64,000 nucleotides of DNA from Balanoglossus misakiensis (lineage: Eukaryota; Hemichordata). Location: positions 16,740,001-16,804,000 of the forward strand of contig CM082578.2 in assembly GCA_040954595.2 (NCBI GenBank). The letters are read 5' to 3'. Each line of letters begins with the position of its first letter. Positions within the stretch are counted from its first letter, which is position 1. The notes under the pieces were generated by a model. The model did not search any database. It saw only the letters and a list, made by a program, of their open reading frames with translations, and was not told the DNA's origin. Of the stretch, positions 1 to 13,830 are shown piece by piece. A program made the translations under genes and the position numbers.

Positions 1-3000
1 CCTTTCGCCCTCTTTAAAATATCCTTGATTGGGTGGTGATGGATGGATGGCGAGGGATTGGAGCTTGACAGAGAGAAATTCATTTGCTTACTTTCTCAAA
101 ATGCGCACGCTTTTCTTGTTACTCTGAACGGACTGTCAAACTCAAACAGCGATCCAACCACACTCCACCTGTCCACCTCCACATTTTGCCGGCCGGGTAA
201 CTCTTTTGCGACTACTATGTTATGTTGACAGAACGATCATTAAAACTTTCTGCAATACCAATAATTTTGTGAACATAACTTCTGTAGAGCTGGGGGCAAT
301 TAGGTAGGAACATCCGTTGTTGCTGAACATTTTTTCATCAGTCAGGTAGATCTAATATCATAAATTTTAATGACGCAAAGTTAATTCAGAGCTTCAAGTA
401 TTGGGAATTTGCAAAGTAAAAAAAGAAAGTGTATCCTAACATGTAACTGACAGATTTATTCCTGATGAAGACAGCACATTGGCACAAAGGGGAACTAATG
501 AGGCCATCAACGTCACCGTTCTTGGATGTGTGCCAAATGAGCATCCAAGTTTCTGGAACAATGCTATTTACTGGCGACGGCAAAAAATGCCTGCCATGCC
601 ACTTTTTGTGATATATAATATACGCCAAGCGCATTAGTGTCCGAGTTCGTTATGTTAAGGCACCAACAAAACCAGACTGTCGCTAGAAAGTTGAAATGGG
701 CTGTAAATTATGCCTAGTAATGCAATTTCTCAGTAGGAAACATAGTGTTGGTAAATTGGGACGTGGGAGAGAGATAAGGGATATTAAATTGATTGCAATT
801 GGCGTTGAAAGTATTACCTGAATGAACAGATCGTAAGTACCTTGATAGTTTTATGAGGTGAGGTTTCTTTGTGTTCCTTTATCCATTTTTATCAATATTC
901 TGTAAGGAGACCATGGTTTATTCGTCATGTCTATGGTATAAAGTCACCCCGGAGATATTTCAATATCAACATCATCTGTTTATACCTCATCTAAGAGCCA
1001 ACATCTTAAAAAGTACAGTCGGATTGAAAATGGGGATAGTGTTGCAATCTGGAAGTGTTAAATTTGTAGATCTACTCCCACACGAGCATCACACTGTTTT
1101 GGCAAAAACATGTCATTCCTTTTCATCTCGTATAATCTGAAGTAATATGATGAGTAAAGAGGAAATAGTATGAGGTTTACTCTTTCATTATTTGTAGCAA
1201 ATGCCAAAATTTCCCTGAAACGAAATGTTTTTCCTTTATTTTAGTTTGTTCAGGATACTGTTTATTGATCATAAAATGATCATTTCTTGAATATATAAAA
1301 TAAATATTCCATCACTCTCCTCGCTGATGTGACAGTGAGAAAAGAACAATTATGTCAGATTTAACAATATGAGGACTGAATCAAACAAGTTGCTTTACAA
1401 AACAGCTTGATAGGTATCATGATATTTGTTCATTTTGGAATTGCAAATTGTCTCTGCTTTACTCTTCCCCTGGCAAACCAAACCAGACCAGTCAGTTCAT
1501 TTGAACTTGTAATTTGAGATACAGCAATTGCAGAAATCTGAAGCCCCATTGTCACCGTAATGATTTGGCTTTTTTCATTTTGAATGTCTCTGTTCTGAAT
1601 GAAACTTTTAGAAATTACCCGTGAGCTCGAATTTGTGACAGTAAAGGCCTAATCAGTTCTGGTTTGAGATTGATTTGATTGCAACTAAGCATGAGATCTT
1701 CAGAATAATCAACTCTGATTTTGAGCTCCTGAACATTGCGCACAAGGGAAAAATTATGTCTTCAACTTCGAGCTGTCTATACCGAAGAATTTCCCTGTCA
1801 GAGTGCTAAGTATGTTATGAACTCAGCTCAAACTCAACTGGTTTGAGAAAATGAAATCTGCCCTGATGCTGAACTCGGTCAATTAATCATTGTGAACTTA
1901 AACCTATATTCTTATAAGAGGTAACAAATTTGCTCCCATTTCTAGGTGTCCTTGAAATGCAATTTGTTCCAAAGTAATTGCCAAGCATGCACGCAAAGGA
2001 AGAACTCAGACTACTGTTTCATTGGAATTGATGGTGTGAACTTCAAAGTTATTACCAGCTACCATTCCATCAAATTGTTTTTCTAGTTCAGTTGTTCTGT
2101 TTGGCATTTGAGACAAAACACAATAACAGTTCTCTGGTTTTGGATTTCAGCACATTATACGTATTAATTATTCATGTAGACTGTCTCTTACTAGTAATAA
2201 GCTCAGAAATGTCAAAGGCCACTTCATGGAAATACGTCACCTCACAAAGGAATTTTTGTTGTTGTTCAGGGAAGGGAATCAGCCCTGTGATGCAAAGAGA
2301 ATGATCTTTTTCATTGAGTATTCCTGTGTTAACAAATTTCTATTATTGTTTACTAGAAGCACGTGAAGAATTTTTGTTGTGTGTGCAAACAAACTTATAC
2401 TATCCGATAACAAAACCTTTGACAAGTTTACAAGCACTAACCATGTAATCCATGAGTTACTAATTCTAATTCGTACATATCCATTAATATAATACTGATC
2501 TCTATAGATGCTGTTCATTGCATGGCGGAATCACTATAATTTACTGATTTCCATGAATTTGTAGTAGGGTCGGGTTGTTTAGCTGTACTTTTTTTAATGA
2601 AAGGGATTGCCAACTGTCTGACTGCATCAAAGCAATTTGACCGGACCCCCTTCCCCACCCCAACCGAAGAAACTGAACAGTCCCTAAGAAAACCATAATG
2701 AAAAGAGACTGTAACTCTTTATTAAGAGCTTATGTTTCAAAGACACACGTGTGGGGGTGATTGTGATAGATGTGGAAAACAACACAGGGATCAGGCTATT
2801 TGCAAGGCAGTGCAATTCACGAGTTTGAATTTTATTATTTTATGTCTTTTTCAGCTTGATTTGTGAGTGGGTAATGATGGTGAGACATAATTGCACACAA
2901 GTCACCGCGAATTTGAAGCGGCGCCTGGGATACTCAATGATGTCGTAAAATTTCATTGTAGCATGATAAGGCAGGGCAGTGGAATAATTGTACACAAGAT

Positions 3001-4392
3001 ACATATTTACAATAAAATAATGGGTCGGAAAATATATACTTAATCAACTTTATGATTAATGAATGTGTCAGGTTAAAATTACAAAGTGTATCCCTTGATA
3101 CAGTTTTATTGGAAGCCAGGCAGCAGTGAAATATGACAATTACCATATTCTATTTTAGTGTGCATAATACCTCTGGGAGAGTGTGAAGACTTTACAGAAA
3201 CTTTCATGCTTTGCTATACAAAGGAATGACATAATACGCTTTACCCTAGGGCAATCACTATTTTGTAATTGCTATGGAAAGCCTTGTACAGTTATAAAGT
3301 ACATGTGAAGGAGCATGAAAGTGCGTGGCTTCTGTGATATGCCAGAGGTTTTCGCGGGTAGATTTCCAAAGTCAAAGAGAGTGCAGGGCGTGTGATACAC
3401 ACACAGAGGGATAAGGATCTTGAAAGTTTAGCGTTTACTTGTCGATGGAATTGAAATGAAAGCGTTGGGCGGCAAAATCTGTGAGGTGGAAGTGTATCTC
3501 AAAACCCCATCAATGTTAATCTTGTGCATCTGTGATTGGTCTCAGCTCTCTGTGAATAGTCAGCAGTCCTCTGAGTGAGCTTCCAAGTACACCTCTTCTT
3601 ACAAGTCAGTAAATTTGTCGCACTTTTCTTTAATACTAGTGTTTGTTTTCTATCGCAGCGTAAATTACAATTTTCCATCAGGTGTGGTCTATGAGAGGAA
3701 AGAAATGCCGCGCTCACTTTACCGCCAATATATGTCAACACCGTTTGCGTTTAATCTTATTTTCTATTACATTTGCGTCAGATTTCCATAAACCTCGTTC
3801 TTCGGCTCATAAACGTGGAAAATGTGTTGAAAGCGTACTTGATAGCACTGCCGTCTATTTTAATACTTTCGGTGACGTGTGTGTTATTTCCTTTCCTGTT
3901 TGTAGCGGTTCTCCGTCCATCTCGTTCCAAAGTTTATGGTGCGATTGCAGTGTCCCTTTAAATGGGTAAAATCATATGTAAGGATATGATTCTCTTCCGC
4001 TAAATGTGAGGGCGCTGTTTAGTTGGTGCCCATACTTTCAGATATCACCTATGCGAATTAAGATGTATCACCATTGATATCGTGTTTAAACGATTAAAAG
4101 GATTTTTCACAGACGTCTGTTGGTTCGCTAGTTGTTACTCGAGGCATGTGGATTGGCCGATCCATTAGCTGATTTCCGTAGTCCCCACTTTAATTCTATT
4201 TTATGTGTAAGTTTATTTTTTATGGAAACACGTGGGCGTGAAAGCCCGTTGGTAAGTTTTTTTTTACTGCAACATTCGTGTGTCGTGAGGTCCGAACTAA
4301 TTTAATGGGAGGGGACAGGTTTTATTGTTAGTGTTGTTGTTATAATTGTTTTGTTAGCATCAAGACTGCCACCACCACCTTCGTCGTCGTCG

Positions 4393-4443
<51 letters not shown>

Positions 4444-6639
4444 AGTTATCATCATCACCACCACCACCACCACTGGTGTTACACGAACTGTCGCCGTCTC
4501 GCCAGAAGTATAGACTGCTTTCCCTGATGAAACAATTATTTCATTCTGAAATTGAGAGTGTGCAACCCTCTGTGTGCGAATTGACGGTTGTTCCTGTCGG
4601 TATCACTGCGACGGTCCTTGTACGTGTACGTGGAGGCGTTTACTGAAACTGTTACAGTACATTCTCAGCTGGTCAAGCTATTTAAGCGTCGCCTGTAATA
4701 TTCCAAAAACGGAATTACTGATCAATAAAAAATATATTAGAAATCCTCTCTTTTTACGATAAGACGAAATTTACCAGATTACAACCGTGATTTGTCATTG
4801 CAATTTCTTTTCACCATGGTAACGTGAACTAATGACGTAATCAAGTCGCGCAGTTCCGCTACCATGTCTGTTTTTCTTCGTATTATTGGAAAGGGGTATA
4901 AATGTGTAGGCGTCTTCTCATAATTAGTGAATTACAGCACGTGGAAAAATGAGCGTTGACAGGTGGACGGATATTCGGGTGAGAGAGAGATAGACCTACA
5001 CAGAGTGAGAGAGAGATTGGTCAGTCGCTTGGTTCAGTTGGTTGGTTGCGAAATCTGGTTGTTACTGAATACAAAGTGATAACGTCTCAAGGATTCTTCA
5101 AAGATATGATTCGATTTTAATACGATGTGATCAAATTTGTATATAGCGAAATGAAATACGCTCCCAGAAGCCCGAGCCTTTATATACTGTGTCGCTATCT
5201 CTTGTGTATACTTCAATTCAATTTGCTATTGTTACAAGCAACATCATTTTCATCGTCAACATTCCCAAATAGCTGTACTACGAGTCTCATTGGTCAAAAC
5301 CATACGTACTGAGAAGAGATAGTTGTCGTCACACTTTCTAACCAACCACACCTAGCAACCCTGCTGCTCGCTCTCGGGCTTCTGGCAAACGAGGCTAGAA
5401 CCACAGCAAGGTGGCAAGATGATATCCATGATATCTCACGCCAGTCTGATTTGCTGGCAATATTGATGTGAACTTCGAGAATAACCGCGTGTTCAGTCAA
5501 CATGTGATATGATAAATCGAATATACAGTAATCGCCTCCGGGTTGGATCAATATCGCGATACATTAATTGTCAAATTATGACACCTGCAGGTCTGTCAGG
5601 CAGAACTTAATTGATGACATTCACCGTTATGTTTGACTTCTGAAAAAATAACACACATATATCATTTTAGCGCAAAATTTCGCAGCTGGATGGATCCCCA
5701 TACATCCGGGAATTTGCTCCAGTCTTTGCGCTAATCTGCATTGGCTGCATCCTCGCCTGAGGATTGACGCCTGCAAAGCGTTGCTGTGGTGTTGGTATGT
5801 TTCAGTTGTCATCATGAGATCGGCCGGAGGGGTTTTGGGTTTGAGTTTAACCCCCGCCATTGCTAGCATTATCCTGTATAACTAACATCTCGGGAGCTGT
5901 GCCATATGTCTGTGTGAAAGATAACGATGTGTTTAGACCATATTGCGGGATTCGCGTGTGTTCCAGGGACTAGGAACGATGGGCATAGGGTCGGGTGGTT
6001 TATGGAAATGGTAGAAAAGGCAAATGTGAACACAGTTCTCGTTATAGTAATGAAGGTTGCGCTCGTAGAAAATTAAATATGAAACTAGTCTGAGTCTGCA
6101 GCCAGCGCCAGCATAACCTATTTGCTAGACTTTCACCGTCGCCTAGATACTTCATTTAACATCCTGCATTTGCCATGAATGCATTATTATCCGCATCTAA
6201 AATGGGCATACCATCCAAGCATGTTCAACATTTGTTTTGGATTTTCGTGCTATGCTTGTTTTCCTTGGTCAATACGTGTATGTATAAGCTAGGTCTATGA
6301 AGACACAGTATTATGGAAATTCTCAAGCGTAGGCCCAATGCATATGCGTTTTCTATCTTTTTTCTGGCATTATTGCTCTAGAGTCGCCGGCGGGCTGGCT
6401 TTAAAAACTAATCTTGGATATTTCATGGTAAGTGTGTTGTGTGAAAAACAGCCAAAAGCAAGTATTTGTGAGCATTGATATTTTATTACACGCATACATG
6501 CCACAGGAAATCTTGCCTACATTCGGAATGTCGCAATGCGAAACTAAAGCAGATGTTTTTCGACCGATTTGGTTTTATGGCACACCAATGAACCATGTAA
6601 AAGTACACTACCACAACCAGTAATATTTCCATTTCAGCG
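1..6639. other. Long stretch with no supported gene
   Basis: I find no ORF above about 95 codons with a recognisable domain and no chain of in-phase exons on either strand. The stretch is AT-rich, with one trinucleotide microsatellite (about 4381-4443) and a TATA-like string near 4896-4903 followed by GA-rich sequence at 4981-5015. It could contain upstream non-coding exons or enhancers of the NHL gene to the right, or the far flank of a gene outside the window. Nothing decides between these. Confidence 0.5.
4381..4443. repeat. (TCG)n-(TCA)n microsatellite
   Basis: A short TCG run passes directly into about 17 uninterrupted ATC/TCA units and is followed by a CAC/CCA-rich tail (about 4450-4472). 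It is a compound trinucleotide repeat in non-coding sequence and is probably length-polymorphic. Confidence 0.9.
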
Positions 6640-6891
6640 GCGGTCGTTTAAACGGGTTCACATAGGGTCACACTTAGCACACGAAACTGAGTGTGCGCGC
6701 GCAGGTGTCGACAGCTCTCTTAGCAACCGGTGAACCTTGCAGTCTATAACAACAGCGTACAAGGTAAACGGAGACGATCAGCACGGATCAGTGTCCCGGG
6801 GCTGTGGTGATTAACGCTTTCAGTGGCCAGAATCCTCGGCGGACGTTAAGCGAGGCGGCACTAGCGTTGATACTTGGTGGCGACACTCCAG
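6640..6891 (+). promoter_or_regulatory. CpG-rich promoter and non-coding first exon of the NHL gene
   Basis: This is a local GC- and CpG-rich patch in AT-rich surroundings. It ends at a strong splice donor: the exon ends at 6891 and the intron begins GTAAGAC at 6892. I see no ATG in the last 150 bases, so it is probably 5' UTR. The next good acceptor followed by a long coding frame is at 9961, giving an intron of 6892-9961. The exon start is not determined. Pairing with the NHL gene is inferred from order, strand and splice signals. Confidence 0.45.
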
Positions 6892-9800
6892 GTAAGACGC
6901 CGTGTGAATATAGTCGTCGACATCAGTTCGACAGAAAAAAAATATATTAAACTAGAAAAAAATAACCCCGGAAGGAAATGTTTACACATCACATTAATGG
7001 AGACATGCATATAGTTGTTTATAGGCCGTGGTGTACAGTAGCAGTTGCCATGTAATCTTATTTATTTTTGCGAGCTACTGTTGCCTAGTGGAGTGTGGTC
7101 CGTCTGTGTTTACCGCGAATCTGAACATGTGTTCTGACACCTTACAGTAGTTCCTTGTTACCTGAACGTCTCCTTGGACGTCGCGATGTTCAAGTTACAC
7201 ATATATGCGTTTATACAGCACCTGCCCACACAATAGTTATAGATCGGCGCTTCTGTGACGTCGTTAATGATCATCAGGAGAGTGAAAGAAAACCTTGATT
7301 AAAAGAGTTCTTTTACTGCCCCATTCTCTCTTTTCATTAAATCTCCGCACGATGTGACGGGCATTACAGTAATGATAATAACAATGGCTAATTGAGCAGA
7401 GTGCTACCTGCAGTGGGTTTACCTTACTTAGTTACTGAGAGAAGATTTTATCAACAGCTCAAAATATTTTTTACTTGACAAAACTGAACACACAGCCCCT
7501 ACTTTGCTTTGCTTGGGGTGTGTGTAGACATTTCATAAATCAGATAAATCGCTCGTCTGGGTGTGACTCAATCACTGCCGCGAATAACCTGTCGTAAAAC
7601 TTGAATGGTGTTTTGTGTTGGCGACTAAAGGTTTTTCATCGCTTGGCTGCACACTGTATTTGACTGGCACAGTCGATGAACATATCCAATTCAAAGGCTT
7701 CATCATAGCCATGGGCCGTACATTGCATAGTATAAAACCAAACGCGACTTTCAAAACCGATTCACTGAAAAAGCGCCCGGGAACAACACCGGCTGCATGC
7801 ATTCAGTGATTCCTTCGGGGAGTTTGAAACGCATTCGTTAGGTCAGTACAACGGTACCGAAAAGTTGTACGCTGTCCTCAAATTTGACTTGTGTCCAATA
7901 TTTTTTTTATGTCTGTCTGTCTTTAGTCACCATATAATGTTCAATTTATGATTTACGTAATTATATCGCCATTGATTTACTATGAAAAAATATGTGAAAT
8001 GGTCATATTGGGATGGTTTCCTAGGAATCCAGAATACGTTATAGTCCTGTTGTATTATAATACATAAAGAAACGTCCGAGTTAGCAGACAATAGTTTTGC
8101 GACTATAATCATAGCGCAAGAAAATCTCATCGGATTTTACTGAACACTATGTAAGTCATAAAAAGCAAGACTTTGATTCGTGAAGATATACAACACCGCA
8201 TCCCACTGAATAATGTGAGATATTTTACCCCTTTTTGCTCCTATTACCTGCGGCAAATCTAAAGGGTCAAGTGATTACCTGGCCACTGTTATCAGCCTGT
8301 CGGTATTTCTAAGTGAATTGTGCGCATGTGGTTCCGCTAATAGAGTGGACTTCAGTCAATGCAGACGCCCATACCGACGGGGATCGAACACGCATTGAAA
8401 GAAGTGCAAGGTCAAGATGTCCCACCAAATAAAAAGTCGAAGGACACGATGTTGTATAGTACAGGCAACTTTGCTAGCTTTTAATAAACTGTCATGTGTA
8501 CGTAGCTTATTTCGACATGACTGCATGGCATTAACCTTTGGACACACAGCCTATTTGTCTTGGTTACTGTCATCGATCGTCTAATATTAGTCAATACGAC
8601 GGTCGCTGCGCCTTTAATTAGCGCGTTGTGTTGTCAAGGCGTATCCAGGCAACGTGGAAGAGGCTACGTGCATCCAAGGCGAGAATGCACTAAAGTATAT
8701 ACATGTAGTTCATGATATTTTGTCAGCTACTTGTTCTACACGTCCCCCCCCCCTGATTTTGCACTCCGACGCCGACACCGGGAAAACATCGAGATCTGCA
8801 GTACTCCACCGGGAAAGAACGTTTGTCTCCGTCAGTGAAAACTGAACGGACAGCCTTGGCTGAAAGTATACCGTATTCACATTATTCAAAATGCGGTGTC
8901 ATAAACTAAGCTCTTTAGACCGACGGATGCCATGGACAGACATGTCCTCGCCGGCCGGGACTATTCTGATACTTTTTTCGTCTTTTACCTGTGACTTCGG
9001 GGTACACTGAATATTGTGCGCGCATGGCCACATCTCCATCATCTCCAAAAGCCGTTAACAGCAGACATACTAATCTAGTCAAAGCTTTCCGGTCCCCATG
9101 ACAACCGTGCCAGTACCGTGACTTAAGTAGCCGGATATTAGACATGCGCAGCTCTATTTATGGCCATTAATAACATTTACCATGTCAGTATTTGTCACAG
9201 GCAATTGCCTATTACGGAAATGCTTTCCATCTGCATGCGATGAAATCTGCCTTCGATTCAATTCGATACCAGTACGTAGGATATAATATATCAACGACGA
9301 GGGTTATGGGAACTTGTTGACTGTATTTCGATGGCACGACGTCTAGATTACCATGTGCTATCTAAAATCAAATCTCAAGTTGCCGTCAAAACTAAAAGGG
9401 TTTGTTACTTCGGTTTACTGACCCTTGGAAAATCCATTCCCTGGGCCTCCGTTTTTTTCTTCTCTATTTGGCGTCCAATTAGTGAAGAGCGCTCACTGCG
9501 GACAACTCAAACAGAGCGATGTTGACAATACAAACATGAGTTCCCTCCCTCACCATTATTTGCTTTTTTGTAAGATACACTTGAGGGACTGCATTAGCTA
9601 AAATTGCAGACCAGAACTGAACTGGCATTTATTGAATAGCACTGAACGGAATACATGCATTACCACGTGTGATCCCGCAAGATGTATGAAAATAAAAGTG
9701 CAAACGTAAAAAAATATTGCCATTTTCCTGATTTTTTAAAACTTATGTTGTATATCAATGAATTTTAAACATAAAAATACGCAGAAAACATGATGTTCCA

Positions 9801-9961
9801 ATGCTACGTTAGGTTAGACGTCTAAAATATTGGGTTAAGTGCTGAATCAGCACAATAACGTTTTTTTCGTAACTCCACCTCCAGGCATGTATATCTAAAA
9901 GCGGGTCAGAATATACAATTTTGTGATATTCCTCCGATTTTTCTCTCTTTACTAACTACAG
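6892..9961 (+). other. Probable first intron of the NHL gene
   Basis: About 3.1 kb lie between the donor at 6892 and the pyrimidine-rich acceptor ending in CAG at 9961. It contains only short random ORFs, a poly-C tract near 8743-8752 and AT-rich sequence. I see no nested gene. Confidence 0.45.
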
Positions 9962-9983
9962 GTGTCCATTCTAAAGTGGCGCT

Positions 9984-10958
9984 ATGGCAGACGATTCTCA
10001 GCAACAAGATGTCGTTGAAAACGGAGACGACGTGACCGAGCAAGACCAGGTGGACGAAGTTGTTGAAGATCCGGCGTACAAACACGTGACGGACTTCGGT
10101 CGCAGCGACGACGGCCCCGAGGAGGCTCGTCTGAAGACGCCCTGTGGCATCGCCGTCTCCGGCAAGGGCGACGTCTTTGTCGCCGACTTCGGCGATGCCA
10201 ATGTGAAGATATACAACAAAGACGGCGAGTTCCAGAAAGCCATTTCGCACAGCAGCGAGAAGCTGGAGAAATTCTACCCGGGCGACGTGGCCATCAGTCC
10301 GAACGACGAGTTCGTCTACATACTCGGGTCGGGAAACTTCGACGACTCCGACAAGAATGCAATCATCAAGTGCAGTTACGAAGGCGAAGTTCTCAAGGAA
10401 ATCATCCACGACAGATTGAAGGGGTCCATCACTATCGCGGTTAACAACCGCGGATACATCAATGTCGTGGACAGGGCGAAAACCCGGATCGTAATCTTCG
10501 ATCAAGACGGCAAGTACGTAAAGGGCATCGGCAGCAGGGGGGTCGACCTCGGCAAATTCCAAACGCCCATGTACGTCTGCTTTACGAGGCGAGATTTCTT
10601 CATCGTCAGCGACCTGGCCAATCGCATCCAGGTGTTCGATCCAGACGGCTCGGTGACCCGGCTGATCCAGCAGGTGCAAGGCCCGACGGGGGTTGCGGTG
10701 GACGACGACGACCTGATCGTCGCCGGCGGAGCGGGAATCACCCTTCTCACTCTCAAGGGCGACATTGTCGGACAAATCGGCGACCGTCACGAGGGACCAA
10801 CCACCAGGGGCGTGGCCACCTTCAAAAGTGATGGCATTTCCTACGTGTTCGCCGTATGCTGCAAATGCACGCTACCAGACGGCGTCAAATCCTGCGTGAC
10901 CGTGTATCAATACGACCCTCAGAAATTGAAACAAACTCCTTCGGTAGATGCGAGCTGA
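9984..10958 (+). CDS. Stand-alone NHL-repeat beta-propeller protein
   Basis: One uninterrupted coding exon of 324 residues. The ATG at 9984 lies 22 bases after a splice acceptor (AG at 9960-9961), so the 5' UTR is split. Residues 1-30 are acidic and low in complexity. From about residue 50 there are NHL-type repeats, each with a G-[IV]-A-V core followed by a D/N-rich turn and an 'IxxFDxDG'-like strand; they begin at roughly 52, 97, 150, 195 and 235. In family terms the fold is that of the C-terminal propeller of TRIM2/3/32/71, which binds RNA or protein partners. No RING, B-box or coiled coil is encoded here, so it is not a complete TRIM-NHL E3 ligase. It may be a TRIM-NHL-derived, retrocopy-like gene, since the coding region is intronless. 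Codon use is markedly more GC-rich than its surroundings. The partner and function are unknown. A polyadenylation signal is possible at 11581-11586. Confidence 0.85.
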   Translation: MADDSQQQDVVENGDDVTEQDQVDEVVEDPAYKHVTDFGRSDDGPEEARLKTPCGIAVSGKGDVFVADFGDANVKIYNKDGEFQKAISHSSEKLEKFYPGDVAISPNDEFVYILGSGNFDDSDKNAIIKCSYEGEVLKEIIHDRLKGSITIAVNNRGYINVVDRAKTRIVIFDQDGKYVKGIGSRGVDLGKFQTPMYVCFTRRDFFIVSDLANRIQVFDPDGSVTRLIQQVQGPTGVAVDDDDLIVAGGAGITLLTLKGDIVGQIGDRHEGPTTRGVATFKSDGISYVFAVCCKCTLPDGVKSCVTVYQYDPQKLKQTPSVDAS

Positions 10959-13000
10959 AGACCAGAATCCCACATGGACTAGGGATATTTGTACATAGAG
11001 AGACTGAAATGCTATATGTAGTAGAAGGAGCAATTCCACTGCATATTAGGGTTCAATTTGATGCATTTAACCGCTTAAACCCGTGACAATCTGACAATTC
11101 ATCCCAGTGGCACAATAGTTAACTGTTGTCTTTTTACTGATCTTTGGAGTGTATATACTAACACAATATATATCAGTCCAATATCGCTTGGTTTCTTCCT
11201 AGTAAAACTCGCCGAATCGCACAGTATGATCACAACGTCACCCCTTGGTCCCTTGACAAATCCGTTATTTTTGGCCTTTACAGCTCAAGAATTTTTAAAA
11301 TGATTAACGCAGTTTGTTTTATGTGAACAAAATACAAGTGCATTTGTACTGGCACTGCACGCCTTACATTTCTGGGATATATAACTCAGTTCATGCTGCA
11401 TCTTTTGGACAGAGATCACTTTTTGCTGTCATCAATGGAGTATTGCGTACTCTAAACCACCTGTTGAATCCGGCGATTTTGCTACTGCAGTTCTGCACAT
11501 GATGTACGTTTCTTGTAGCAAGACCTAGCGCTATCAGTTTTCATAATGTATTAAGCTCACCTAAAGTACTTCCAGATCATAATAAATACAGTGTGTGAGT
11601 AGACATTCAGTCATCGATGATGTCATCGTTTTCCTGTGATGAGAAATACTGTAAAACACTTTATTTTCGCGAGTTGAAATTGTCGCGATATTTGAGATTT
11701 CTTTTGAACAAGCATCAGGCAGACGGAACGGAATTTGTACGCAAGACACGTCTCATATAATGTGATGAAGTCGTGCATTTTGATTCAGTCTCTTCAAGCT
11801 CTCCACGCAGAGTGAAGTATAATGCTTTCAGCAATAAATTTTTCAATCAGATACTTATTTCAGTGGACGCTAACATGGTGTGTGTGTGTGTATTGGATGT
11901 GATGCGAAAGACTCGTCATGGGAGTGCAAGTCATCGAATGGTGTTGAATTTTAAATAAGTCCAGTGTGAATGGTGACTGGAAGACTCGACCAGTCATTCA
12001 TATGGCCGACTACTTTTTGCATTACACCAAGAGCATCTCGGCCCATTTTTGTTCTGAAAAGGCACTCCAAAGACAAAAACTGTGCACGCAACTTAGTTAT
12101 AAGAGTGTTATTTGCACAGTTTTGTATAACCACGGTGTCTGATCTACTCTTGGGTCACGCTCTCAGAATGACGTTTTACGACTATAGAATGTCCATTCAA
12201 GATCTGGAACACGAAACCCTCGCCAACAGACTTCCAGTTTCGTTTGCTTTCGCTGCAATGTACGCTTCGTAATTGGTGATAATCGTCTGGAGGACTGCTC
12301 AGTCACAGCAATTTAACTAACCACACAGACACTGTAAGCCTTGCAAACATGGTGAATCATCACTCCGATAGAAAGAATGTGCTTTACGTGACTGGCATCA
12401 ATAATCATCAATGCTGGCCACACTGTAGGTCCACTGAGATGAGCCAGTTCTGTATTTGCATGTTAGAAACGTTTGTCTTCTTCATTCGCACAATAGGCTT
12501 GTATGCGTGTTTTAATGCCCCTGTGGTGGTCGGTTACATACTCCTGGGTATTACTTTAGACAAAGCCAAGCATGTCTCGAGTATGTGTCGATGCCAACAC
12601 CTAGTCGTTTTATTTCAGATCATAAGGTGTATCACTTAGTATGAGTATTTGGGGAGCGGGGAAAGTATTCTGAAGGACTTAAAGTTCTCCTTCCCTGGAA
12701 GTAACAAAAGTTTTCATCATGTTTGGACAGCCTTGGACAAGTCCCATTCACGAACAAAAGTGCATGTGACATTCCAGCAATGGAATATCTTGTACATCTT
12801 TAAGTACACATGCACAGGAATGTACCTGCCGACCAGATGGGCCACTGTTTAACAATGCTTTTGAAAAACCTTCACATATAACAGAGCAGTAAATGATCTG
12901 AAGAAATGCCAAATCATTGGGATATGCATTTTTCATGCATTCACACACACACACACACACCGTACACACATACACAAAACATGACACAATCAAGGTGTAG
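10959..13000. other. 3' UTR of the NHL gene and spacer towards TUBGCP6
   Basis: The stretch holds AATAAA at 11581-11586 and 11833-11838, both possible NHL-gene polyadenylation signals, and a CA microsatellite at 12942-12960. The longest open frame (about 11970-12272, 100 codons) has no family resemblance and no splice context. The NHL gene (+) and TUBGCP6 (-) converge here. Confidence 0.5.
12942..12960. repeat. (CA)n dinucleotide repeat
   Basis: This is an uninterrupted CA tract of about nine units in the spacer between the converging NHL and TUBGCP6 genes. Confidence 0.8.
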
Positions 13001-13024
13001 TAAAGTAACAAAATAGTATGGCTT

Positions 13025-13030
13025 TTTATT
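13025..13030 (-). terminator. TUBGCP6: Polyadenylation signal of TUBGCP6
   Basis: TTTATT on the plus strand is AATAAA on the minus strand. It lies about 800 bases downstream of the TUBGCP6 stop codon at 13831-13833. It is the first canonical signal I noticed in that direction, and it implies a 3' UTR of about 0.8 kb. Confidence 0.5.
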
Positions 13031-13830
13031 TCAAGTACAAAAATGTCTTGCGAATTCTCATCTGATTATGCACAATTTCAAAGTATTCACATTTACAGTA
13101 GGAATGTTGGCAGTATAACAAAATATATAAATCAAACTGAAAGATGAAACATTTCTCTCAGATCGCCATTTACAATGGCAAACTCAGCACAAAACAGTTA
13201 CATGTTCTATAATTGATGACTATTTGAGTAATACTAGCCATTTCTAATGTAAAATTATTTATGATATACATGAAATTTATACTACATATACATCATACTC
13301 AAATGAAACAGAAATCAAATTTTGTTTTCGTAATATTCATCGATCAAGTCAACATGCTTAAGGCCCAGTAACAGACTCCAGCATCAGAATCATTACAATC
13401 TCACTCACAGTCACCATTTCCATACCCCAATCACCCCCATTTCAATGAACATGGGTCTTTCCATGCCAATGGGGGACAGAGGGATCAAACCAGCATAATT
13501 TCAATACCGAAAACTGGTCATTTCATCCAGAAATTTTAATCTTATGCCCACCAGCATTATGGGAACAGCACTCTGATGACTGATTACTCAGTTAATGCCC
13601 ACAAGAACAGTAACAGCAGACAACATCAGTGATATATTGTGACATTACAAATCGCTCAAAAGATGTGGAATGATGACAGTTTTGGTTGGGTCATGTATTG
13701 ACATGAAAAAGAACAATCAGTTTGATGTATGATAGGACTGCCTTGTGATAGCACAACTCTATATCTGTGTGTATGATGGCGACTTTTACTGGATTCTGGC
13801 AAGATGGTTAGTATCCATATGTGTGGATTG

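Noticed and set aside
8370-8400. tRNA-like B-box (GTTCGATCCC) on the minus strand
   Set aside because: The flanking bases do not pair as a T-stem, and no A-box or acceptor stem can be placed.
9906-10790. 294-codon open frame on the minus strand
   Set aside because: It is the antisense shadow of the GC-rich NHL-repeat exon; the composition (D/V/H-rich, no domain) fits a shadow, and the plus frame has clear NHL repeats.
11970-12640. Open frames of 96-100 codons downstream of the NHL gene
   Set aside because: No family resemblance, no splice context and ordinary AT-rich composition; probably 3' UTR or spacer.
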